Shown here: positions 34,203-42,991 of the stretch, piece after piece
Layout of the letters: the number at the start of each line of letters is the position of its first letter
Position numbering within the stretch: the stretch's first letter is position 1
Assembly: GCF_003967355.1 (NCBI RefSeq)
Contig: NZ_BIFH01000017.1
Location: 145,023-209,022, forward strand
DNA: 64,000 bases
Source of the DNA: Embleya hyalina
GTDB lineage: Bacteria > Actinomycetota > Actinomycetes > Streptomycetales > Streptomycetaceae
Direction of reading: 5' to 3'
The notes under the pieces: generated by a model
Told to the model about the DNA's origin: nothing
The model's database searches: none
What the model saw: the letters and a program-made list of their open reading frames with translations, nothing else
Program-made: the position numbers and the translations under genes

Positions 34203-34326
34203 TCGTGCACCCTCCGTGGCGTCCTCACCAGGAAGCTACGGGGTCCGGCCGACAACCACTCGGCCGAGGTGCACCCCGGCGCCGAAGCGCGCGAAGTGCC
34301 CTCCCCTCGGTTCGACGGTCCCCGGT

Positions 34327-35589
34327 TCAGTCGCTCGTCGTGGCGCACTGCCCCCGGTCGACGCGCACCGGTCCGGCCGCCGACGGGCGGATGTCGACGT
34401 CGAAGATCTCCGTCGGCAGGTACAGCGTCGCGCAGGCGTTCGGGATGTCCACCACGCCGGAGAACCGGCCCTCGATCGGCGCCGCGCCCAGGATGAGATA
34501 CGCCTGCTCGGGCGTGTAGCCGAACTTGGTCAGATAGGTGATCGCGTTCAGGCAGGCCCGCCGATACGCCAACGTCGAGTCCAGGTAGCGCTGTTCGCCG
34601 TCCTCGGTGACCGAGAACCCGGTGAAGGTCAGGTACTCGCCGTACTGCGGCGCCGAGCGTCCGGGCATGAAGATCGGGTTGGTGGTCACCCCGTAGGTCT
34701 CCATGCCGCCCTTGATCACGTCCACGCGCAGGTCGATGAAGCCGCCCATCTCGATCGCGCCGCAGAAGGTGATCTCGCCGTCGCCCTGGCAGAAGTGCAG
34801 GTCGCCCACGGAGAGTTTGGCGCCGTCGACGAACACCGGGTAGAAGATCCGGGAGCCCGCGGTCAGGTTCTTGATGTCCTGGTTGCCGCCGTTCTCGCGC
34901 GGCGGCGCGGTACGCGCGGCCTCCCGGGCGGCCTCGGCGGCGCGGGCGGCGTCCATCGAGCCGAGCACGGCGGCGATCGGCTCGGGCGGCAGGGAGAGCG
35001 GCGGCACCCGGTTCGGGTCGGTCGCGCGCAGCGCGCCCTCGCGGGCGTTCCACTCGGCGAGCAGTCGGGCCGAGGGGGCGGTGCCCATCAGGCCGGGGTG
35101 GATCATGCCGGTCAGTTCGACCCCGGGGACGTGCCGGGAGGTGGCGCGTTGCCCGTGGAAGTCCCAGACCGCCTTGTACGCGCCGGGGAAGTGGTCGGTG
35201 AGGAAGCCGCCGCCGTTCTCCCTCGCGAACAGGCCGGTGTAGCCCCAGCCCTGGCCGGCCACCGGGCCGGTCACCGCGAAGGTGTCGTCCTGCGGGCAGG
35301 CGCCGACGTCGAGGATGTCCACGATCAGCAGGTCGCCCGGACGCGCGCCCTCGACCCCGATCGGGCCGCTGAGCTGGTGCACCATGGTCAGGTCGGCGTC
35401 GCGCACGTCGTCGGCGCTGTCGTTGTCGCCGATCGTGCCGTCGAACCACTCGCGACACTCGATCCGGAACTCGGCTCCGGGCTTGACCACGGTCACCGGC
35501 GGCACGTCCGGGTGCCATCGGTTGTGGCCGAGCGTCTTCTGCTCCCGGAAGGGGCGGGACTGGTCGACACCGAACACGATCTCGGGCAT
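34327..35589 (-). CDS. fmdA: Formamidase / acetamidase family protein
   Basis: 420-residue amidase of the FmdA_AmdA family, hydrolysing formamide or a short aliphatic amide to ammonia and the acid. The N-terminus (FREQKTLGHNRWHPDVPPV), ECREWFDGTIGDNDSADDVRD, HQLSGPIGVEGARPGDLLVV-like segment, HPGLMGTAPSARLL and HFCQGDGEITFCGAIEMGG are characteristic. Length fits the family. The ATG at 35589 is 45 bases after fmdB, the usual zinc-ribbon partner, so the two form an operon for amide nitrogen use. No nitrogen-regulator site was recognised upstream. Confidence 0.95.
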   Translation of the reverse strand: MPEIVFGVDQSRPFREQKTLGHNRWHPDVPPVTVVKPGAEFRIECREWFDGTIGDNDSADDVRDADLTMVHQLSGPIGVEGARPGDLLIVDILDVGACPQDDTFAVTGPVAGQGWGYTGLFARENGGGFLTDHFPGAYKAVWDFHGQRATSRHVPGVELTGMIHPGLMGTAPSARLLAEWNAREGALRATDPNRVPPLSLPPEPIAAVLGSMDAARAAEAAREAARTAPPRENGGNQDIKNLTAGSRIFYPVFVDGAKLSVGDLHFCQGDGEITFCGAIEMGGFIDLRVDVIKGGMETYGVTTNPIFMPGRSAPQYGEYLTFTGFSVTEDGEQRYLDSTLAYRRACLNAITYLTKFGYTPEQAYLILGAAPIEGRFSGVVDIPNACATLYLPTEIFDVDIRPSAAGPVRVDRGQCATTSD

Positions 35590-35634
35590 GTGACTCCTCG
35601 AAGCCTCTTGGTGACGGCGGCCGTTGACGGGGGG

Positions 35635-35910
35635 TCAGGGCCGGGGTAGTCGGGCGTGCCGGGGGTCGCCGGAGGCGCGTACTCCGGGTCGGGGTGGTGG
35701 GCCCGAGGTGACGGTGGGGGCGTGGGCCGAGCGCTCCTCGGCGGCGGCCGCGCGGATCCGGACGCCGTTGCCGGCCAGTCGGGGTGCGGTCCACACCCGC
35801 CGACCGGGCTCCGCGCAGGCGGGACATCGTTCGCTCGGGCCGGCCTCGCCCAGCGGTCGGGTCAGCTCGAAGTCACCGCAGTCCGCGCATCGGTACACGT
35901 AGGTCGCCAC
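35635..35910 (-). CDS. fmdB: FmdB-family zinc-ribbon protein
   Basis: 91-residue protein with an N-terminal zinc ribbon: C8-x2-C11 (YRCADCG) and C29-x2-C32 (RCPACAEPG), as in the FmdB regulatory family usually found beside fmdA. The remaining 45 residues are Arg/Pro/Ala-rich and probably disordered. GTG start at 35910; the next gene on this strand is the formamidase 45 bases on. FmdB proteins are thought to regulate amidase expression, but direct evidence is thin and the family name is mostly contextual. Confidence 0.88.
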   Translation of the reverse strand: MATYVYRCADCGDFELTRPLGEAGPSERCPACAEPGRRVWTAPRLAGNGVRIRAAAAEERSAHAPTVTSGPPPRPGVRASGDPRHARLPRP

Positions 35911-36074
35911 GATCGCCTCCTCGCCTGGTCACCGGGTCTGCCGGAAGCACAGCACAGCGCCGGGCAAAAGGAAACGGACGACACGCGGATCGCACCTGAC
36001 GCATGGTCAATTCATCGGCTCCGTGGTTCCATCGCGCTGTCGATCACCAGTCGGTCACCACCTTCGGAGGTCCC

Positions 36075-36818
36075 GTGGCGGAACAAGTCGCCCTCGTCGT
36101 GGGTGCGACCGGCCTCGGCGAGGCCATCGCACACCGGCTCGTCGCGGACGGCCGCGACCTGATCCTGTGCGACCGGGAGGAGGCGGGGACGTCGGGTCGG
36201 CTCGCCGAGACCGCCGCCGCCACGGGTGCGCGCGTGGTCACGGCTCGGGTCCCCCTGGACACCCCGGACACCTTCCGCGACGCCCTCCCCGACCTGCTGC
36301 GGCAAGCCGGCCACGACGCGCTCGACGCGCTCGTGTACACCATGCCGCCCGACGACGCGTTCACCCCGCGCCCGCTCGCGGCGTTGACCGACGACCAGTG
36401 GCGGCGGCTGGCCGAGGACCCGGTCCGGCACGGCCTGACGGTGCTTCAGGCGGCCCGCGAACCGCTGGCCCCGCGCCGGGGCCGGTTCGTCCTGGTGGTG
36501 CCCGCGATCGCCCTCGAAGGCGCCGCCGACCTGGTCCCGCTCGCCACCGCCGCCGAGACGCTGCGCGCGTTGGCCAAGTCGGCCGCGCGCCGCTGGGCGG
36601 CGGACGGGATCACCGTCAACCTCGTCACCCCCGACGTGTTCGCCTACGGCGCCGAGCACCTGCGCGGCACCGACGTGGACCGGGGCGAGGCGGTGCTGCC
36701 CGGCCCGACCACGCCGGCCGACGTCGCGGACGCGGTGGCGCTGCTGCTCGACCCGGCCGCGGCCCGGCTGACCGGCACCACCCTGATCGTCGACGGAGGA
36801 GCGCTGATGACGCCGTGA
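36075..36818 (+). CDS. SDR-fold protein lacking the catalytic Tyr-Lys motif
   Basis: 247 residues with a Rossmann fold of the short-chain dehydrogenase type. The glycine motif is shortened (VVGATGLGEAIA rather than TGxxxGxG). The region that normally holds Ser...Tyr-x3-Lys reads VPAIALEGAADLVPLATAAETLRALAKS, with no YxxxK. The C-terminal LTGTTLIVDGGALM is normal for SDRs. It may be catalytically inactive, a binding or heterodimer partner, or use other residues. The GTG at 36075, with GGAGG five bases upstream, fixes the start. Its stop overlaps the start of an intact SDR gene (GTGA), suggesting the two proteins act together. Confidence 0.82.
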   Translation: MAEQVALVVGATGLGEAIAHRLVADGRDLILCDREEAGTSGRLAETAAATGARVVTARVPLDTPDTFRDALPDLLRQAGHDALDALVYTMPPDDAFTPRPLAALTDDQWRRLAEDPVRHGLTVLQAAREPLAPRRGRFVLVVPAIALEGAADLVPLATAAETLRALAKSAARRWAADGITVNLVTPDVFAYGAEHLRGTDVDRGEAVLPGPTTPADVADAVALLLDPAAARLTGTTLIVDGGALMTP

Positions 36819-37570
36819 CCGAACACGTGGCCCTGGTGACGGGTGCGGCGGCGGGCCTCGGCAGGGGCATCGCCCTGGCCCTGGCGGCGGCCGGCTCCAC
36901 CGTCGTGGTGACCGCGCGCCGACTCGCGGCCGGGGCGGAGGTCGCGGACGAGATCGCCGCGCGCGGCGGCACCGCGTGGGCGACCACGTGCGACGTCACC
37001 TCGGCGGAGTCGGTCCGGGCCGCGATCGAGGCGACCGCGGCCCGCTTCGGCCGGCTGGACGCGGTGGTGCACAACGCCACCTCGCGGCGCTCCGGTGAAC
37101 CGGTGGACCTGGAGCACGCGGACCCGGCGCTGTGGCGCGAGCACGCCGACGTCTCGCTCACCGGCTCGTTCACCGTCGCCCGCGCCGCGTACCCGCTGCT
37201 GCGCGCCACCGAGGGCGCGCTGTTGCTGCTCACCTCCCCGGCCGGGATGCGCGGCAGCGCGAACCTGTCCTTCTACGCGGGCGTCAAGGGCGCCCAGCGC
37301 GGCTTCGTCAAGGCGCTGGCCCGCGAGTGGGGCCCCACCGGTGTCCGGGTCAACGGGCTGGCGCCCCTGGCCGTGACACCCGCGCTGGCCGGCGCGTTCG
37401 AGGCGGATCCGACCATGGAGGGGCGAATCGCGGACAAGGTGCCGATGCGCCGGGTCGGCGATCCGGAGACCGACATCGGGGCGCCCGCGGTGTTCCTGTG
37501 CGGGCCCGCCTCCCGCTACGTCACCGGCCAGACCCTGATCGTCAACGGGGGGCGGGACACCTTCCTGTGA
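36815..37570 (+). CDS. Short-chain dehydrogenase/reductase (FabG-like)
   Basis: 251-residue classical SDR. The NAD(P)-binding TGAAAGLGRGIA is at the N-terminus, followed by the DVT motif (CDVTSAESV) and an NAG-like HNATSRR. The catalytic Ser is in LLTSPAGMRG, with Tyr-x3-Lys in FYAGVKGAQRG, and the C-terminal VTGQTLIVNGGRDTFL is typical. An Arg after the Rossmann beta-2 strand (TARRLAAG) suggests NADPH. GTG start at 36815 within the stop of the preceding catalytically depleted SDR, so co-expression is expected. Substrate unknown; a sugar or beta-keto compound is possible. Confidence 0.9.
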   Translation: MTEHVALVTGAAAGLGRGIALALAAAGSTVVVTARRLAAGAEVADEIAARGGTAWATTCDVTSAESVRAAIEATAARFGRLDAVVHNATSRRSGEPVDLEHADPALWREHADVSLTGSFTVARAAYPLLRATEGALLLLTSPAGMRGSANLSFYAGVKGAQRGFVKALAREWGPTGVRVNGLAPLAVTPALAGAFEADPTMEGRIADKVPMRRVGDPETDIGAPAVFLCGPASRYVTGQTLIVNGGRDTFL

Positions 37571-37726
37571 GCCGGGCCGGGCATCGATCCCGACCAAATC
37601 CCCTCAAGCGTCCCGTACTTAGCACACGGCGCGCTTTCCCGACAAGGGCGAACACCGTGTGGTAACCGGTCGATCACGCGTCTAACCTGACGGGGTTGCC
37701 GAGCGGAACGAGGGGGCGCCCGTTCC

Positions 37727-39109
37727 ATGTCCAGCACCGCAGCAGGCTCGATCGCACACCGTCCGTCGCGGGTCCGGCCCCGGCTGCCCGCCTCCACGCC
37801 CGGCCGATTGGTCGCGCTGGCGCTGCTGTTGGTGCTCGCGCTGATCCCGGTGTGCACGCTGTCCGTGCTGATAGCGGACCGCTCCCGGGCGACCACGGCG
37901 GAGTTGCGCGACCGGCGGATCCCGGCGGCGCTGGCCCTCGACCAGGCCGCCGCCGCGCTGACCGAGGCCGACCGGGCGACGGCGACGAGCCTGGTGTCGG
38001 GCGCGTTCTCGTTGACCGGTCCGGGGCAGGACTACCAGGACGCGGTCAAGCGGGCGAACCAGTACCTCACCGTGGCCGTCGACCTGCACCGCGACGACCC
38101 GGGCGCCCGCGCGCGGTTGACCGGGGTCAACGCGCTGATGGTCGAGTACACGATCATGGTCGGCCTGGCCCAGACCGGCGGCGACGGGCCGCTGTCCCTG
38201 GCCAACGTGTTCTACGCGTCCGATCTGCGGCGGACGATAGTCACCGGGCTCTACGACCAGCGTCGGACCGACCTGGCGGAGATCCGGGCGGCCCGCTCGA
38301 CCTGGTGGGTCGGTACGTACGTGGCGGTCCCGTTCGGCGCGACCGCGTTCCTGGCCGTGCTGCTCCTGCTGTTCGCGCACGGATACCTGCGCCGCCGCTT
38401 CCGCCGCCGCACCAGCCCGCCGCTGCTGCTCGGCGCCGCCGCGCTGGCCGCGCTGATCGCCTGGACCGTGCTGCACGCGCAGAGCACCCACGACCGGCTG
38501 GCCGAGGCGGCCGGGCGCGGGGTCACCGGGCAGTCCGCGCTGTGGCAGGCGCGTACCGCGGTCCACGAGGTGGTCGGCAGCACCGCCCTGGACCTCGCCT
38601 CGGGCGGGGTGGCGCGGACGAGCGACGTCAAGGCCGGACTCACCCTGCGGGACCTGGCCGAGCCGCTGCCGTCGGTGGGCGACATCGAGGCGGTGCGTAC
38701 CGGCGCCGACCCCAGGTTCGGCGGCCTGATCGCCACCGCGCTGGCCCAGGACCGGTCGGTGCCGCTGCGGGCGGCGGGCGCGCGGGCGCTGACCGCGCTC
38801 GGCGCGCTGCGCGAGGCGGGCGAGCGGGCCCGGGCCGAGGCGCCGCGCGGGGGCACCCGGGACGGCGGCGCCGGGGCGGCCATGGTGACCGACCGGTCCC
38901 CGGAGCACATGTCCGGCGCGGCGGACGACGCGGAGGCGGCGTTGACCGACGCGCTGATCGCCGGCCGACGGGAGGCCGACGCGGCGCTGGCCGAGGCGGC
39001 CGACGACGGCGGGCTGACCGTGGGCGGCCCGGTGGTGTGCGCGGCCGTGCTGGCCCTCGCCCTGGCCGGGGTCCTGGCGCGCCGATTCGAGTACGGGAGG
39101 CTTCGGTGA
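37727..39109 (+). CDS. Four-TM receptor-like membrane protein with two extracytoplasmic helical domains
   Basis: 460 residues. TM1 is about 27-50 (LVALALLLVLALIPVCTLSVL), TM2 about 193-218, TM3 about 230-248 (LLLGAAALAALIAWTVLHA), TM4 about 430-452 (VVCAAVLALALAGVLA). Two Ala/Thr/Asp-rich helical domains, about 140 and 180 residues, lie outside the membrane and resemble four-helix-bundle sensor domains. The cytoplasmic parts are only short Arg-rich segments (RRRFRRRT and the C-terminal RRFEYGRLR), so no kinase, HAMP output or methyl-accepting domain is present. Its stop overlaps the start of a substrate-binding lipoprotein (GTGA). I do not recognise a named family. A TAACCT -10-like hexamer lies about 40 bases upstream. 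Confidence 0.75.
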   Translation: MSSTAAGSIAHRPSRVRPRLPASTPGRLVALALLLVLALIPVCTLSVLIADRSRATTAELRDRRIPAALALDQAAAALTEADRATATSLVSGAFSLTGPGQDYQDAVKRANQYLTVAVDLHRDDPGARARLTGVNALMVEYTIMVGLAQTGGDGPLSLANVFYASDLRRTIVTGLYDQRRTDLAEIRAARSTWWVGTYVAVPFGATAFLAVLLLLFAHGYLRRRFRRRTSPPLLLGAAALAALIAWTVLHAQSTHDRLAEAAGRGVTGQSALWQARTAVHEVVGSTALDLASGGVARTSDVKAGLTLRDLAEPLPSVGDIEAVRTGADPRFGGLIATALAQDRSVPLRAAGARALTALGALREAGERARAEAPRGGTRDGGAGAAMVTDRSPEHMSGAADDAEAALTDALIAGRREADAALAEAADDGGLTVGGPVVCAAVLALALAGVLARRFEYGRLR

Positions 39110-40362
39110 TCACTGGCGGCGGGCCGCGAGCGGCCCTCGGCGCGCTGCTCCTGATCGGGGCGGCGCTGACTCCGGTGGCGTGCACCACCGCGCCGCCGGC
39201 GCGGGTCGTGAACGTACTGGGCACGTGGGAGGACGCCGAGCAGCGGGCCTTCGAGAACGTGGTGGCGCCGTTCGAGCAGGAGACCGGGATCGACGTGCGC
39301 TACAAGGGAACCCGGGACGTGGCGGCGGTGGTGGCCGCTCGGGTGGAGGAGGGCGATCCGCCGGAGATCGCGGTACTCAGTTCGCCGGGCGATCTGCTGC
39401 ACTACGCCAAGACGAACAAACTCGCGCCGCTGGACGGGGTGCACCCGGGATACGCGCCCGAGTGGCTGGCACCGGGGCAGGTGAACGGCCGGCAGATGGC
39501 GGTGGTGCTCAAGGCCGCGCTCAAGAGCACGATCTGGTACAACCGGGCCAAACTCGACTCGGTCCACGAACCGGTGCCCACCACATGGGCGCAACTGAAG
39601 GCCACCACGGCCAAGTTGCGGGCCGCGGGCACGACTCCCTGGTGCATGGGGCTGGCCTCCAGCACCACTTCCGGCTGGCCCGGCACCGACTGGGTCGAGG
39701 ATCTGGTGCTGGCCCGCTCCGGGCCGGACATCTACGACGCCTGGGTGCGCGGGCGGATGTCCTGGCAGGCGACGGAGATCAGGTCGGCCTGGCAGAGTTG
39801 GGGGGAGTTGCTGAACCAGGACACCGTCCAGGGCGGGCCGATCAACGTCCTGCTGACCGGCTTCGACAAGTCGGCGCAGGTGCTCGACGCCCGCGGCGGT
39901 TGCGCGTTCGATCATCAGGGCTCGTTCGTGGCCGGCACCTACGCGGCGCGCACTCCGGCCGGCGCGACCCCCGGCTACGACACGTTCGCCTTCCCCGGGT
40001 TCGACACGCCTCCCACGCGCGAGGTCGCGGGCGACGTCGCGGCGATGTTCCACCCGACCCAGGCGGCCCGAGACCTGCTCAACTACCTGACGGGCACCCG
40101 GGCGCAGTCGTTGTGGGTCGAGTCGGGCACCGCGCTGTCCCCGGACCGCAACGTGCCGCCGAACGCCTATCGGGACGAGGTGACCAGGCGGCTCGGCACC
40201 GCGCTGTCGGGGGCGCGGTCGATCCGCTTCGACGGGTCGGACCTGATGCCCACCACGATGCGCAGCGCGTTCCAACGGGCGGTGTCGGCCTACGTGTCGG
40301 ATCCGTCGGCGCTGGACCGCATCCTCGACGACCTCGATCGGGTGCAGGCCACCGCGTATTGA
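39106..40362 (+). CDS. Sugar-type ABC substrate-binding lipoprotein without permeases
   Basis: 418 residues. The signal peptide ends in a lipobox-like PVAC (Cys26), then comes an SBP family 1 body (VVNVLGTWEDAEQRAFENVVAP, FEQETGIDVRYKGT, later STIWYNRAKLDSVHEPVPTTWAQL). That fold normally feeds CUT1 sugar importers. No permease or ATPase gene is adjacent. Instead it is translationally coupled to a four-TM receptor-like protein, which suggests ligand sensing rather than transport, as with binding proteins that dock on sensors. GTG start at 39106, well inside a longer open frame that is not coding upstream. A terminator hairpin follows at 40398. Confidence 0.88.
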   Translation: MITGGGPRAALGALLLIGAALTPVACTTAPPARVVNVLGTWEDAEQRAFENVVAPFEQETGIDVRYKGTRDVAAVVAARVEEGDPPEIAVLSSPGDLLHYAKTNKLAPLDGVHPGYAPEWLAPGQVNGRQMAVVLKAALKSTIWYNRAKLDSVHEPVPTTWAQLKATTAKLRAAGTTPWCMGLASSTTSGWPGTDWVEDLVLARSGPDIYDAWVRGRMSWQATEIRSAWQSWGELLNQDTVQGGPINVLLTGFDKSAQVLDARGGCAFDHQGSFVAGTYAARTPAGATPGYDTFAFPGFDTPPTREVAGDVAAMFHPTQAARDLLNYLTGTRAQSLWVESGTALSPDRNVPPNAYRDEVTRRLGTALSGARSIRFDGSDLMPTTMRSAFQRAVSAYVSDPSALDRILDDLDRVQATAY

Positions 40363-40397
40363 TCGGGTCGGAGATCGGTCGGTTCCGGGAGGGACGC

Positions 40398-40424
40398 GGC
40401 GGGCCCGCCCCGGCCGGGCCCGCC
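40398..40424 (+). terminator. GC-rich terminator after the binding-protein gene
   Basis: GGCGGGCCCG pairs perfectly with CGGGCCCGCC around a 7-base loop, 35 bases after the stop of the sugar-type binding protein, followed by TCGTCTCG. No T run. Confidence 0.65.
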
Positions 40425-40434
40425 TCGTCTCGAA

Positions 40435-40461
40435 GTGTTCGCCACGCTCCCTGGCGAACAC
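40435..40461. repeat. Perfect inverted repeat in the convergent gap
   Basis: GTGTTCGCCA and TGGCGAACAC are perfectly complementary around the 7-base loop CGCTCCC, directly after the GC-rich terminator. It may be a second terminator arm or a protein site; there is no T run to decide. Confidence 0.5.
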
Positions 40462-40555
40462 CTGCAATCTTGGCCCCTCGACCGGCTACTCATGCGTATC
40501 CGAGGCGAAGTTCTTGAGAATTTTACTTTTCTCCGCACAACCATCGAGGGATTTG

Positions 40556-40570
40556 CCCCGATTTTCGGGG
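40556..40570 (-). terminator. Short terminator of the phosphotransferase gene
   Basis: CCCCGA-TTT-TCGGGG, a 6-bp stem with a 3-base loop, 19 bases after the minus-strand phosphotransferase stop, inside an A/T-rich patch (TTGAGAATTTTACTTTT on the plus strand nearby). Confidence 0.5.
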
Positions 40571-40589
40571 TTCGTTCCAGGGCAGAACC

Positions 40590-41690
40590 TCACTCCTCCA
40601 GCGTGTCCCGGGCAATGGCCGTCAAACCGGTCACGAGGGATGCGATTCGCTCCCGACGCTCACCCGACGGATCCGCGGCGCGACCGAGCGCACCCGCGCA
40701 CACGATCGCGAGCTTGATCACCGCGAAGGCTTCCCAGAACGGGATATGACGGATGTTCAGCTCATCCCGGGCGACGTGGTCGGCGCCGGCGGCACCACGC
40801 TCGGCGGCGGTACTCCCGCCGGCGCCGCGCCCCGCGACGGCACACTCGGCGAGGTACGCGGCCAACAACCCCTCCGTCGTGGGCAACCCCGGATTGGCGT
40901 CCGGCGCGTGCCCGCCCCGCCCGGCCGCCAACAACCGACCCGCCGGCCCCCAGTAGGCGAGCAGTTGGCCGACGTCCGCCGCCGCCGGGCCGAGCGCGGC
41001 CAGCTCCCAGTCGAGCACCGCGAGCACCCGCTCCGGGCGGTCCCGTTCGTACATCACGTTGGCCAGGTTGTAGTCGCCGTGCACGATCCGGTCCGGGCCC
41101 ACGTCCGGCACCCGGGCGGCCAGCGCGGTCAACACCTCCTCGACCGCCGGCACCGGCCCCGCGGCGGAGGCCGCCCATTGCCGCCGCCACCGCCGCAACT
41201 GGCGCACCGGATACGGCTCGGGCCGCGCGTAGTCGCCGAGCCCCGCCGCCACCGGATCCACCGCGTGCAACCGGGCCAGGGTGCGCGCCAGTTCGTCGCC
41301 GACCGCCGCCGCCGTGTCCGCGGGCAACCCCCGCACCGACTCGGCCCGGCCGTACACCACCCCGTCCAGCCGGCCCATCAGGTAGAACGGCACCCCGATC
41401 ACCGCCGGATCCGCACACAGCGCGACCATCGGCGCGACGGGGACCGCGCCGCCCGCGAGCGCCGCCTGGAACCGGTACTCCCGGTCCATGTCGTGCGCGG
41501 TGGGCAGCCCGCCGCGCCGAGGCGGCGTACGCAACACCAGGTCGACACCGCCGCCGCGCACCCGGTAGGTGGGATTGGACGACCCGCCCGCCAACGCCTC
41601 GACCCGCACCTCCGCCCCTGGCGCGAGCAGACCCCGCCCGCCCGCCCAGTCGGCGAGCGCCCGCGCGTCCACCACCCCCGGCGCGCTCAC
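40590..41690 (-). CDS. Phosphotransferase (APH/ACAD10-11 N-terminal-like kinase)
   Basis: 366-residue protein-kinase-fold phosphotransferase. The ATP-binding N-lobe contains ALAGGSSNPTYRV and VDLVLRTPP. The Brenner-type catalytic loop is IVHGDYNLANVMYE and the metal Asp is in AVLDWELAALG. It is the aminoglycoside-phosphotransferase fold, but the gene context with an acyl-CoA dehydrogenase points to the ACAD10/11 and LvaA group, which phosphorylates 4-hydroxyacyl-CoA. The GTG at 41690 overlaps the dehydrogenase stop (GTGA), so the two enzymes are made together. Resistance function is unlikely. Substrate assignment is inference from context. Confidence 0.85.
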   Translation of the reverse strand: MSAPGVVDARALADWAGGRGLLAPGAEVRVEALAGGSSNPTYRVRGGGVDLVLRTPPRRGGLPTAHDMDREYRFQAALAGGAVPVAPMVALCADPAVIGVPFYLMGRLDGVVYGRAESVRGLPADTAAAVGDELARTLARLHAVDPVAAGLGDYARPEPYPVRQLRRWRRQWAASAAGPVPAVEEVLTALAARVPDVGPDRIVHGDYNLANVMYERDRPERVLAVLDWELAALGPAAADVGQLLAYWGPAGRLLAAGRGGHAPDANPGLPTTEGLLAAYLAECAVAGRGAGGSTAAERGAAGADHVARDELNIRHIPFWEAFAVIKLAIVCAGALGRAADPSGERRERIASLVTGLTAIARDTLEE

Positions 41691-42979
41691 GGCAGATCCA
41701 GCAACGTCGCGAAGCGCGCCTCGGCCGCCGCGCGACGGGTCGGGATGTGCTCGCTCGGCCACCCCTCGACCGCCTGCCGGCCGCGCAGCGCGAGTTTGGC
41801 CACCTGTGCCACGTGCACCTCGTCCGCGCCGTCCGACAGCCGGAAGTTGCGGGCCAGCCGGTACATCTCCTCCAGCGGCAGATCGGCCGAGTAGCCCAGC
41901 GCGCCGTGCACCTGGATCGCCCGATCGACCACGTCGTGCAGGATCCGCGCGCCCCGATACTTGACCTCCGACACCGCCTGCCGGGCCGCCCCCGGCCCCT
42001 GGTGGTCCCAGATCCAGGCGGCCTCGAGGGTCATCAGCCGCAACGCCCGGATGTCGATCGCGGATTCGGTCACCATCGCCTGCACCAGTTGGTGCTCGGC
42101 GAGCGGCCGGCCGTGCGAACGCCGGGACAGCGCCCGCTCGCAGAGCATGTCGAAGGCCCGCCGGCACTGGCCGATCCAGCGCATCGTGTGCTGGATCCGA
42201 CCGCCGTTCAGCCGTTTCTGGGCCAGCACGAACGCGTCCCCCGGCGCACCGATCAGATTCTCGTGCGGCACCCGGCAACCCTCGAAGAGCAGTTCCGCGT
42301 GGCCGCCGAGATGGTGGGTCGCGGTGCCGTCGTAGGGGTGGTGCATGGTGTGCACGTCGCGCACCACGCGCATCCCGGGCGTCCCCCGCTCGACCACGAA
42401 CATCGAGGCCCGCCGGTGGCGTTCGGCATCGGGATCGGTGACCGCGAAGACCAGCACGAAGTCGGCCCGGCGCGCGTTCGAGGCGAACCACTTGTGCCCG
42501 TCGATCACCCAGTCGGCGCCGTCGCGCACCGCCCGGGTCCGGATCCCGGTCGGATCGGAGCCGGCCGTGTGTGGTTCGGTCAACGAGAACGAACTGGTCA
42601 GCCGGCCGTCCAGAAGCGGCCACAACCAGCGCTCCTTCTGCGCCTTCGACGCGCCCACGGCGAGCAGTTCGCTGTTGCCCGAGTCGGGCGCCTGATTGCC
42701 GAAGACGGCCGGCGCGGACGGGGTGCGCCCCAGGATCTCGTGCATCAACGCGAGCCGGACCTGGCCGAACCCGCCGCCGCCCAGGGCCGGGTCCAGGTGC
42801 GCGGCCCAGAGCCCCCGATCCTTGACCGCCCGCCTCAGCGGCTCGGTGGCGGCGCGCCAGTTGTCCGCGCTCATCCGGTGTTTCACCAGGTCGAGCGGCT
42901 CGATCTCGTCGACCACCATCCGCCGGATCCACGCCAGTTCGGCGGCGACCTCCGGATCGGTACTGAAATCCCATGCCAT
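41687..42979 (-). CDS. Acyl-CoA dehydrogenase (ACAD10/11-like)
   Basis: 430-residue flavoprotein. FAD/substrate-binding segments are FSLTEPHTAGSDPTGIRTRA and DWVIDGHKWFASNA. The C-terminal helices contain AIQVHGALGYSADLPLEEMYRLARNFRLSDGADEVH. The usual EGT-type Glu region reads SDGADEVH, a form I associate with the ACAD10/11 group rather than classic medium-chain enzymes. It is followed directly by an APH-type kinase, matching the kinase plus dehydrogenase pair that isomerises 4-hydroxyacyl-CoA via a 4-phospho intermediate in the levulinate lva pathway and in mammalian ACAD11. ATG at 42979; a perfect palindrome lies 13 bases upstream. Confidence 0.92.
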   Translation of the reverse strand: MAWDFSTDPEVAAELAWIRRMVVDEIEPLDLVKHRMSADNWRAATEPLRRAVKDRGLWAAHLDPALGGGGFGQVRLALMHEILGRTPSAPAVFGNQAPDSGNSELLAVGASKAQKERWLWPLLDGRLTSSFSLTEPHTAGSDPTGIRTRAVRDGADWVIDGHKWFASNARRADFVLVFAVTDPDAERHRRASMFVVERGTPGMRVVRDVHTMHHPYDGTATHHLGGHAELLFEGCRVPHENLIGAPGDAFVLAQKRLNGGRIQHTMRWIGQCRRAFDMLCERALSRRSHGRPLAEHQLVQAMVTESAIDIRALRLMTLEAAWIWDHQGPGAARQAVSEVKYRGARILHDVVDRAIQVHGALGYSADLPLEEMYRLARNFRLSDGADEVHVAQVAKLALRGRQAVEGWPSEHIPTRRAAAEARFATLLDLP

Positions 42980-42991
42980 GACGGGACGTTA

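Noticed and set aside
34247..34265. Hairpin GGCCGA/TCGGCC after formamidase as a terminator
   Set aside because: Only a 6-bp stem with no T run; such stems are common by chance at this GC content.
36003..36074. Longer N-terminus for the first SDR from 36003
   Set aside because: The 24 extra codons do not look like an SDR N-terminus, and GGAGG lies just before the GTG at 36075.
40590..42974. A single continuous frame that would fuse the dehydrogenase region to the kinase
   Set aside because: Upstream of 41690 the frame is out of phase with the real dehydrogenase and reads as Arg/Gly-rich noise. The two genes are separate, with a 4-base overlap.
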